A stretch of 64,000 nt of DNA from Cloeon dipterum (Eukaryota > Arthropoda > Insecta > Ephemeroptera > Baetidae), in NCBI RefSeq assembly GCF_949628265.1, contig NC_088787.1, positions 12,824,501 to 12,888,500 of the forward strand, given 5' to 3'. Position 1 is the stretch's first letter. Each line of letters opens with the position of its first letter. Positions 1-7,349 of this stretch are shown here, in pieces. A program made the position numbers and the translations under genes. The notes under the pieces are model-generated. The model was not told where the DNA came from, did not search any database, and saw only the letters and a list, made by a program, of their open reading frames with translations.

Positions 1-306
1 GCTTTTGATATCTTTTCAACGAGATTAATAGATTGTTGCAAGGTAAACGCACATTTGCAGGCCAATGTTTTGAAGAAATTTATTTAATACGGTTGACATG
101 AAACGCAGTTATGCAAAAAGGCACACCAACTAAATCTATAAATTATCTTCAAAATATAAAACACGATTCGGAAATATTTCAGTTTGTGAATCGTGTCCTC
201 GTCCTGTGAATGTTAAAGCATAATTATGAATAAATTATATTTAAAAATGTACATTATTTAAATTAAATTGTAGCTAAAATGACGAATAGTTTCACTTGAA
301 ATTAAG
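1..306. other. AT-rich intergenic sequence
   Basis: No convincing reading frame or repeat is visible. It lies downstream of the minus-strand Cys-rich gene and probably holds its 3' UTR; several AT-rich stretches could carry its polyadenylation signal but none stands out. Confidence 0.5.
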
Positions 307-1161
307 TCATTGCTTGGTCTCTTTTTCCTCGCCTTCTTTGAGTTTTTTCAATGGCCATTTGTGAACCTTGGCCACTTCCTCGTCTGTTCTCAACGTCAGC
401 TGTTGGTTGAAAAGGAAATCAAACCCGTACTCGAAAGCCTGAGTATTTCTGAATCTGAATGTGTCCTCCTCTTTCTTTCTCTCTTCAGTCACATTGATCG
501 CGTGACCGGGTCTTTTTGGCCCATTTTTTGGGCCCAAGTCAACTGACCTTTGATCTGAAGGAGGTAATGTCTTCATGCTGGGATCTGGACCTGTAGGCAT
601 TGTATCCCATAATTCAGAATTGAATAAAAATTCGAAAATAATTTCATTTGTACCTGCGGCCTCATCAGGCATTCCTGGCATGTCTTGACCCTTTGTATTA
701 GATGAAACAATCGGACACTCGTGGTGAGTGAGCATGAATTTTAGCACCACATTATGGCAATCCGGACATATAATTAAATGGTCTACGTCTACCCCAGCAG
801 GGATTGCTGATTCCACACCGTCTATGTCGAAAAAGAAGAAGGGTCTCATTACCATTTCTGAGTGCCCTACATCTGCGTGTTTGTAAATTTCGTCAGGGTT
901 CATCAGCTCGTTGCAAATCAAACAGAATCCTGCTTTACTTTCAGCCAGAATTGAGAGATCCCCTGATTTGTGCGAAAACAGAGGTTAAAATGCTAAATTC
1001 ACAATCATAGTAATCGTATGTGTTATACCTGCGATGAACTTGAGCAATCCAGGCGCATCTTTGGGATTATTGTTTTTATAAAAGACATAAGCTGTTCTGC
1101 AGTAAGTGCAGCACATTTCTTCAAGGGGATTATTGCAATATTTGCATAACACCTGCTCCAT
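307..1161 (-). CDS. Cys-rich (zinc-ribbon-like) protein of unknown function, two exons
   Basis: Exon 1 is 1161-1029 and exon 2 is 962-307, joined across a 66-nt intron (donor GTATAA, acceptor ATCAG). The phase fits (1+2) and gives a 262-residue protein. The start ATG at 1161 is the first in frame. Residues C6-x2-C9 and C18-x2-C21 form a small zinc-ribbon-like knuckle. A second pair, C58-x2-C61 and C110-x2-C113, suggests a further zinc site spanning the exon junction. The C-terminal third is charged, rich in Lys/Glu, with no membrane segment or signal peptide. I do not recognise the family; role in the cell is unknown. The N-terminal Cys pattern resembles that of the tail-anchored protein at 43.8 kb, but this may be convergence. 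The exon structure is well supported; the function is not. Confidence 0.75.
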
Positions 1162-1723
1162 TTTGATATTAAAAGACCGGGATCGTAGTCAAATGAGAAA
1201 CAAATGACCCGATTGAGGCGAAGAATGCCAGAGTACACCAGTGGGAGTGTAAAAGATGTTGTGCGTTTCCGGGATAAATTGTTAGCAGGATTAAAAAATT
1301 GTAAGAATTCTAAGCGCTCGTGTCATTTTAGGAGCAATGCAGAAAATACTCGTTGGAATTCATTTCGGACTGCAGCGACAACTCCCAAATATAAACGAAA
1401 TTAAATTTTTATACTATATACGTTTATGAAATGATTGCGACAGACTCCAATTTGTTTATAACTGACTTAAAAAAATAGAATTAACTTACCAGAGTTGTGA
1501 TTGTAATTTCTACGGCGAGGCTTGTGAAAAATACCACATTAAAAAATGTGCAGCAAGAAAATTGACTTTGAGAGAAGCAAAAAAAATTGTAAAAATTGAT
1601 AAATTGTAGATTTAGTGTTGCACGCACATTGCGTTTAATTAATCATCGATTGATTATTAGATTCAAATTTTGGTTTATTACGGATCAGCAGGGCAACTGT
1701 GCCCCATACATCCACATCCAGAA
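1162..1723. other. Intergenic sequence, likely 5' flank of the Cys-rich gene
   Basis: AT-rich sequence without a supported gene. The part next to 1161 should contain the promoter of the minus-strand Cys-rich gene; no TATA box is obvious. The part near 1723 is the 3' flank of the retrotransposon insertion. Confidence 0.4.
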
Positions 1724-1737
1724 CTTAACAAAAATAT
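1724..1737. repeat. Target-site duplication, 3' copy
   Basis: CTTAACAAAAATAT, identical to 5942-5955; the base before (A versus G) and after (T versus A) differ, so the repeat is exactly 14 bp. Confidence 0.9.
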
Positions 1738-1751
1738 TTCATTCATTTCAT

Positions 1752-1757
1752 TTTATT
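1752..1757 (-). terminator. AATAAA polyadenylation signal of the retrotransposon
   Basis: AATAAA on the minus strand about 37 nt after the ORF2 stop and 14 nt before the 3' end of the element. Confidence 0.6.
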
Positions 1758-1794
1758 GGACACCATCGGTGTACAACTAAAGTCAATTACAAAT

Positions 1795-4653
1795 TTATTT
1801 ATTATAACGGAATGCTTGTGATAAAGTTAAAGGTTTTTTGACACAGTCTAGTAAATGGTACATACTAGAAAGCAAAGAATCACAATAAATACATTTACAA
1901 TTAGCGGTGACTTCGAGATGAAAACATTTATGTGAACAGACGAGGAAATGATAGCCATGAAAAGAATATCTAGTTAACATAGCCCTGTCTTTACAATTTG
2001 TATTAGTCCAATCCACATTACACATAGCAGGGGTTTCAAAAAATTTTGGGTCAATAGATTGTCGTTTAACATTCATGTTATTCAAAAACTTCTCATAGGC
2101 AATTGTAGAGGGAAGAGAGTATTTAGATTTAAGGTCATTAACAAAATAATCAGTCTGAACCAATTCATAGACAAATCTGGATTTCATTCTTTTGTCTACG
2201 CTGAGGGCTTTTTTAAAGAATCTAGATTTAGCACATTCCAACTTGTTAAGATCATTCAGAGATAAATGAGACCAAATTGCTTCTATACCATACGAAGCTA
2301 CAGGAGAAATTGCCAAGTTAAATAACTTTTTTGCAGTGGAAATAGACGATTTTGAAAGGTTTTTAATTTTAGATGTTGCAAAAATTGACGCTTTAACTCT
2401 CTTATCCAGATGATTTGAAAAGCATGTTCCAGACGTTTGGAATGTCACGCCAAGATAGTTGACAGAGGAGGAAAATTGTAGGCAATTTGTTATCTCCCAT
2501 TGTTTCTCGATTTTGCTATATCTGCCAACACCTTTATTTCTAAATTTAATGATTTGACATTTTTCCCAATTTAGAGACAGTGACATAGTAGCTAAATAAA
2601 TCTTGATATTATTAATGAGATCATTGAAAATTGTAAGATTTTCACTTAAAATAACAATATCGTCTGCGTAAAGAATGCATTTAACACCAGGATAATTCAG
2701 TAATAGATTATTGAAATCACAAATAGCATAAATAAATAGAAACGGTGACATGCAACCGCCTTGTTTGACTCCGTTACTCTGCACAATTTTCTTTGAAATA
2801 GAGATGCCATCGTTGATTGTCAGAAAATTTACATCCAAAATATCAGCAAGTAAATTTAGTTCATGAAACGTAAGTTCGTTAGTATCAATAATTTTACGGA
2901 AAACAAATTTGCGGTCTAGAGAATCGAAAGCCTTTTTTAAATCGAGAAAAAGAGCGTAAAGAGGTTTCCTGTTTACATATACTACTGATTCAATAGATTG
3001 AATTAAAGTTTCGACAGCTTTAATTGTAGATCTACCTTTGATGAAGCCATATTGATTATCAGGGATGAATTTAATAAGGCACGAGTACAGTCTCTTATTT
3101 AGCATTCGATCAAGTAAATTATATAATGAAGCTGAAATATTAATTCCACGATAGTTATTAGTATCATCCTGACTGCCTTTATTCTTAAAGAGGAGCTTTA
3201 AATTAGAGATTTTCCACTTTTTGGGAATATAACCTCGCTTAAGACAGTTATTGAAAAAATCTGTGAGCTCTAATAGAAGATGCTCACTGAGAAACTTCAA
3301 AGTCTCATTAGTTAAGAGGTCAGGACCAGGAGCCTTTTTTACTTTAAGCTCTTTAACCGCAAGGCTAACTTCTTCTTTCATGAAGTGTTTAACATCTGGT
3401 GTTCTGACCATGTTGGTTAACATATCTTTCAAATTTAAAGAATCATTGGAGCCGAGGTTCTGAATATTATAAATTTTTTCGAAATGAGTTTCCCAATCTG
3501 ACATGGCGACATTGTTTACCTTTGAAGAGTCACCTTTTTTATTTAATAATTTGTAAGATAGATGCTCAGCTTCAAAAATGATTTTTTCATCACATTTCTC
3601 GATAAATTTGTCCTTTTTCTGTTTAATTATTCTTCTATAAGCCGTCTTGACATTGGCAAAAATTTCTAGCACTTCTAATTTAATATTTTCAGAATTTGGG
3701 AGAATAGATGATGCAGAAAGTTTATCAATAAAATTTTGAAGAAATTTTAGATCTTGTTTGAGTTCAAAGCACTCGGAATCGAACCACGGTTTACTAATAC
3801 GAGACTTGCAGAGCAAATAATATTTAGATTTTTCAACAATTGTGAGAATATTTTCATAAAATATATTATTATCCTCTAAAGCTGATTTAAGTGACTCCTT
3901 TTGACCAGCCAAAACATTTGTCAAGCAATTATAATCAATCTTAAAAGATTTTACACGCTCTGCAGTTTCTAAGGAGGAAACAGGGACTTGAAACTTAAAA
4001 TTTAGTTGTCTGTGTTTTCTGATGAAAGAGTCAGTCAATTTGAAGTCTAACTGTAAAATTTTGCTAGAGCATAGAATTAAATCGACAACGCTCTCTCCAT
4101 TTGAGGCAACGTACGTGCTTTTATAAGGAAGTGTATTAGCTATACTTAATTCATTCAGGAACATAAAATCAGTGATCAAGTCATTCTTCAAATTTTTACG
4201 GTCAATGCGGCAATTGAAGTCACCGCAATAAATCATTACTTCAGGTAAACGAGCGTAACTAACTGCTTCAATAAGTTCATCCCACAAACAATCGGTGTTA
4301 ATGTTAGGCTCAAAGTAACTACCAAGGATTGAAAAATATTCAAAATTTAGAATAATAGTATTCTCAAGAGAAAAGAAGTTGACAAGTTTTCCGCATTTGG
4401 CGTTGTAATAGACTGAAACTCCCCTCATCGGGCGTCCAAAAGAGTGATTTTTTATGCCAAAGATGTGTTTAGAATAGAACCCCATTATTGAAAAATCGTC
4501 TAATAAAAATGTTTCAGTCAGAACTAAGATATCAAACTTACTAAAATAGTTATCTCCCAAAAGTTCATGAACTTTTCTCAAAGATTCTACATTCCACACA
4601 AATAATGAAATTTGAACTGACTGCACTAATTGATCATTGCTGGGGACATTTAA
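1795..4653 (-). CDS. Retrotransposon ORF2: EEP endonuclease and reverse transcriptase
   Basis: The frame is open from just inside the end of ORF1 (4665) to the stop at 1795, about 950 residues, with no early in-frame ATG. N-terminal endonuclease/exonuclease/phosphatase domain: WNVES (metal Asn), LTETFL (Glu), YCGDFNCR (Asp, Asn), STYV (Thr) and VDLIL (Asp) are present, but the usual SDH near the end reads RKHRQ, so the Asp is missing. Reverse transcriptase follows with the finger motif around KAPGPD, DLKKAFDSL, the GVKQGGCMSPFLF motif and catalytic YADDIVILS. The C-terminus has C-x-C-x2-C-x8-H-x4-C, a knuckle common in LINE proteins. It nicks target DNA and copies the RNA in place. Its frame is -1 relative to ORF1. 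Confidence 0.9.
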   Translation of the reverse strand, partial: LNVPSNDQLVQSVQISLFVWNVESLRKVHELLGDNYFSKFDILVLTETFLLDDFSIMGFYSKHIFGIKNHSFGRPMRGVSVYYNAKCGKLVNFFSLENTIILNFEYFSILGSYFEPNINTDCLWDELIEAVSYARLPEVMIYCGDFNCRIDRKNLKNDLITDFMFLNELSIANTLPYKSTYVASNGESVVDLILCSSKILQLDFKLTDSFIRKHRQLNFKFQVPVSSLETAERVKSFKIDYNCLTNVLAGQKESLKSALEDNNIFYENILTIVEKSKYYLLCKSRISKPWFDSECFELKQDLKFLQNFIDKLSASSILPNSENIKLEVLEIFANVKTAYRRIIKQKKDKFIEKCDEKIIFEAEHLSYKLLNKKGDSSKVNNVAMSDWETHFEKIYNIQNLGSNDSLNLKDMLTNMVRTPDVKHFMKEEVSLAVKELKVKKAPGPDLLTNETLKFLSEHLLLELTDFFNNCLKRGYIPKKWKISNLKLLFKNKGSQDDTNNYRGINISASLYNLLDRMLNKRLYSCLIKFIPDNQYGFIKGRSTIKAVETLIQSIESVVYVNRKPLYALFLDLKKAFDSLDRKFVFRKIIDTNELTFHELNLLADILDVNFLTINDGISISKKIVQSNGVKQGGCMSPFLFIYAICDFNNLLLNYPGVKCILYADDIVILSENLTIFNDLINNIKIYLATMSLSLNWEKCQIIKFRNKGVGRYSKIEKQWEITNCLQFSSSVNYLGVTFQTSGTCFSNHLDKRVKASIFATSKIKNLSKSSISTAKKLFNLAISPVASYGIEAIWSHLSLNDLNKLECAKSRFFKKALSVDKRMKSRFVYELVQTDYFVNDLKSKYSLPSTIAYEKFLNNMNVKRQSIDPKFFETPAMCNVDWTNTNCKDRAMLTRYSFHGYHFLVCSHKCFHLEVTANCKCIYCDSLLSSMYHLLDCVKKPLTLSQAFRYNK

Positions 4654-5849
4654 TTTAAACTTGGATCAGACCTTGCACCTGCACCTTGATCAGTCGAGGG
4701 AGCTGGAGCCTCGTTCCTAGGAACTGGAGAAAAAAGCTGACAGCAACCACGCCACCTCTTGGACTGCACTTTATTGTAAAAGTGCACCTTGATGCTGACG
4801 TCTTTCAGTTCGTTGTATAGCTGCTTCAGGATCCAAACACGGTTCATTCTGTCAGAGCCACTGCAAAGGAAAGACATCGCCACCTCTTCTAGCTTTTCTT
4901 TCTTGATTTCTTCGGCGAGCTTCTTGAAGGATTTCCTCACATTCAGAACAAAAGGCTCAGGCTTTTTGTATAACTTATAGGAGGACTTCTCTTTGGTGAC
5001 AAGATGCCAAATTGTACCCCCTACAGCTTCAGATTCTTGGGTGATGATGTCGCCAACACCCGCAACGTTGGGTTCGACGTCTGGACGACCAGCAATTTCA
5101 GCACAGTCCCGAGCGACTCCCACACCCATCACAAAATCCGACCCAACTGCGTGCACCTTGACCTCTTCTTGAGCTTCCCAGAGGTTCCCAGTATGTTCTA
5201 CGAAAGAGCATTTAGCTCCTTCAATGGCCAGAGAGACGCCGTCCTCTAGGGCTTTGTTGAGCACGGCGCACTCATCGATGTAGATGTTCGTATTGGGTGA
5301 GTCATCAGATTTTTCAATCTTCTGGAAGAGTCTTTTATGGGACCACTGTGGGCGAGGAAAATTATTCTGGAATGGAGGCGAAAGCTGCTGTTGAAGCGAA
5401 TGATGCTTCTGGTCCTTGAGACACTCTCGAACGGACCTAAGTTCGTTGCGAAGCTCCTGGAGTTGCCACTCGTAGCGCTCCTCCCGCTGTCTGGAGTCAG
5501 AAATCACACGCTCAAATTCACTTCTCATGAATAGCATATTAGCTTTGAAGGCTTCTGTGAGATTTTCAACGACGGAGGCAAGATCGACTTGCTTAACATC
5601 GCCAGATTGATCATAATGTCGAGGAATAACAGGTGTCTGAAGATACGTCTGTTGGCAAGACTGCTGAGGGGGCGGGTCCGACTGTGGTGTTTTCGCCGGC
5701 CAGGTCTGACTTCCAGAACCCGCGTGATGAGGTCCAAAGTGAAGCGAATTGTTCGTTTGGAAAGGGTTGGCGTGTTGAGCTCCCGGAAATTGCTGCAGGG
5801 GCACCTGGAGCCCTGGCACGGAGCTCTGCCACACCCTGGGTGACGACAT
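4650..5849 (-). CDS. Retrotransposon ORF1 protein: coiled coil plus OARD1/TARG1-like macro domain
   Basis: 399 residues from the ATG at 5849; the frame is open further upstream but without an ATG. Residues 1-90 are Pro/Gln-rich and disordered-looking, about 91-145 a charged coiled coil (often the trimerising part of LINE ORF1 proteins), about 215-360 a globular domain. That domain follows the order of the OARD1/TARG1 macrodomain: a GNLWEA strand, HAVGSDFVMGVGVA (equivalent to the HC-x-x-D-x-x-MGAGIA loop), WHLVTKEKSSYK (equivalent to YLITKKRASHK) and CSGSDRM (equivalent to the GCGLDRL loop), ending in a VHFYNK strand. The two residues known to be catalytic in TARG1, Lys in the TK motif and Asp in the G-x-D motif, appear as K286 and D333. 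Such domains bind ADP-ribose and some remove it from proteins; that activity here is inference. No RRM, zinc knuckle or esterase is seen. Confidence 0.8.
   Translation of the reverse strand: MSSPRVWQSSVPGLQVPLQQFPGAQHANPFQTNNSLHFGPHHAGSGSQTWPAKTPQSDPPPQQSCQQTYLQTPVIPRHYDQSGDVKQVDLASVVENLTEAFKANMLFMRSEFERVISDSRQREERYEWQLQELRNELRSVRECLKDQKHHSLQQQLSPPFQNNFPRPQWSHKRLFQKIEKSDDSPNTNIYIDECAVLNKALEDGVSLAIEGAKCSFVEHTGNLWEAQEEVKVHAVGSDFVMGVGVARDCAEIAGRPDVEPNVAGVGDIITQESEAVGGTIWHLVTKEKSSYKLYKKPEPFVLNVRKSFKKLAEEIKKEKLEEVAMSFLCSGSDRMNRVWILKQLYNELKDVSIKVHFYNKVQSKRWRGCCQLFSPVPRNEAPAPSTDQGAGARSDPSLN
4653..4659 (-). promoter_or_regulatory. Candidate -1 ribosomal frameshift heptamer T TTA AAT at the ORF1 stop
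   Basis: In the ORF1 frame the last codons read AGT TTA AAT TAA. The heptamer T TTA AAT fits the X XXY YYZ slippery pattern and touches the stop codon. Slipping back one base gives TTT AAA TTA and enters ORF2, which has no ATG near its start. The ATG overlapping the stop region (TAAATG) runs in the ORF1 frame and closes after seven sense codons, so simple reinitiation there would not give ORF2. No strong downstream stem was found by eye. Confidence 0.55.
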
Positions 5850-5941
5850 CCTTAAAGAACTCGAGAAAACAGTAAGAAAACTGCGAGCCGATACACGGGG
5901 CTGACCACACTTACCGGCGGCAAGGCTGCCAATCAAGGCTG

Positions 5942-5955
5942 CTTAACAAAAATAT
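5942..5955. repeat. Target-site duplication, 5' copy
   Basis: CTTAACAAAAATAT, identical to 1724-1737. It fixes the 5' end of the retrotransposon at 5941. Confidence 0.9.
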
Positions 5956-6012
5956 AACAAAGCATTTTTTTGTATTTGATAACAGAGGGAATAGTAAAAT
6001 CAGTCTATCATA

Positions 6013-6617
6013 TCAGTATTTGGCAAGAAATGTTTGGCTCAGTTTTTGTTTGAATGCACTTGAGTTCCCATTCATACACAGATTCGGCGACAGGTTGTTC
6101 CACAGGCGATAACAAATGACTTGGAAGCATTGCTCAGGCACTGTTACACTGACAAAGGGGGCCCGAAGTCGCATTCGATGCGCCCGTGACCTACCCAAAA
6201 AATCGACATCATGCATTGTTGTTACAAGATTGCGCAAATATTGGGGACTATTATTATACAAAATTTTGTGAGTCTGGACTAGAACATGCAGTTTACGTCT
6301 ATCAGTGACATTTAATATTTGGCATTTTTTATACAACGGGGAAAGTCGCTGACCACGTTTCACTCCGAAAATATACCTTATGAGATGATTTTGCAATACT
6401 TGCAGCCTATTGATCTGCGCCGCGCTCAAGTTACAAAACACAACATCAGAGTAGTCGAAATGGGGTAGTATCAACGCTTTGACTAGTTTAATTCTGATTT
6501 TTTCTGGAGTCACATTCCTAAACTTCTCTAAAGTTTTTAACGTGCCAAAGACTTTTTGAAAAATTCGCGAGACTTGCCCTTCCCATGACAGGTATCGGCT
6601 ATACTTGCGTTTTCATT
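6013..6617 (-). mobile_element. 5'-truncated LINE fragment (reverse transcriptase C-terminal region)
   Basis: About 200 codons are open, starting after an in-frame TGA near 6617. The motifs are those of the region after the polymerase core in Jockey/CR1-type LINEs: YLSWEGQVSRIFQKV, then LVKALILPHFDYSDVVFCNLS, a leucine-rich LQVLQNHLIRYIFG, and WNNLSPN near the end. The sequence is different from the full-length element next to it. Its 3' flank (6012-5956) leads directly into the target-site duplication, so the younger element landed just behind it. It is a fossil without the polymerase core. Confidence 0.85.
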
Positions 6618-7158
6618 AAATTCTCAGAAAGGCAAAGTAAAAGTCAAATTACTTGAAATATGCAGTTAGTTAAATTGTTAGGAGCATCTTTCTTTAATTC
6701 GTTGTTAATGATTGCACTTTACCTTTAACAATCTTCTGGAAGTATACCGTTGGCATATTTTGACGTCTACCGCATGTCATTGTTTTAAGCACATAGTGCC
6801 TTTGAAATTTGTGACAGCGCATCGAGTCTCTTTGGCTTGCAAATGCGATTTTCGCAGGGAACCCATTAGCTCCGCTCGCTGCACGCGGTGACAACAATAT
6901 TGGAAAACTTTTGTCTGCCTTTTGCAGCCCTGCGGCAATTAATTAGAAAAGTTGGCTGCTCGCAAGGAGCCGAGGTGTGTTTTCCCTTCGCGCTCACCGA
7001 AGCAGTCGGTGAAAAATCGACAACGAGCTGTACACCATGAAAAGTCAAGAATTTAGATGAAAATGCTGGCTAATAACTAATAAGAGATTTCTTTGATGTG
7101 CGAAAATTGTTATTGAAGAAAAGTGGAAAGTAAAATCCTGTTCCGTAATTTTTGGCAG
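6618..7158. other. Flank upstream of the first Liprin-beta coding exon
   Basis: No gene supported. The CAG at 7156-7158, after a T-rich stretch, could be a splice acceptor, so an upstream untranslated exon may lie here or outside recognised sequence. Confidence 0.4.
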
Positions 7159-7166
7159 GTGCTCGG

Positions 7167-7349
7167 ATGGAAAGCGAGTCACCGCCGGGGCCTGTGTCGC
7201 TGCTGGAGGCTGTAAACCAGCTGCAGGCAGCCGTGGGGCAGTCAGGTCGCCCCACACCCGCCCTCCCACCCCCAGACCCCTTCACCACCAACTTTTTGCT
7301 CGCGTGGATCGGCAAACCTGGACCAGCACCGAAAATCGCCAACTGCCAG
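7167..7349 (+). CDS. Liprin-beta alternative first coding exon A
   Basis: ATG at 7167, 61 codons in phase 0, donor GTGAGT. Encodes an acidic start (MESESPPG), a leucine-containing helix and a Pro-rich tail ending NCQ. It can splice to 9439 but not to the region before 9064, where the needed frame closes. Mutually exclusive use with exon B is inferred from equal phase and both ending in a CAG codon. Confidence 0.5.

Larger units (their letters stand above)
1738..5941 (-). mobile_element. Full-length non-LTR retrotransposon (LINE) with macro-domain ORF1
   Basis: A 4204-bp element bounded by a perfect 14-bp direct repeat (1724-1737 and 5942-5955). Reading on the minus strand it has a 92-bp 5' leader, ORF1 (coiled coil plus macro-like domain), ORF2 (endonuclease plus reverse transcriptase plus Cys/His knuckle), a short 3' UTR with AATAAA and a tail of GAAATGAATGAA type rather than poly(A). 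Both ORFs are open and the duplication is intact, which points to a recent insertion. The repetitive non-poly(A) tail and ORF2 layout suggest the CR1/L2-like side of the LINEs, but the clade is not certain. It sits inside the 3' flank of an older LINE fragment. Confidence 0.9.
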
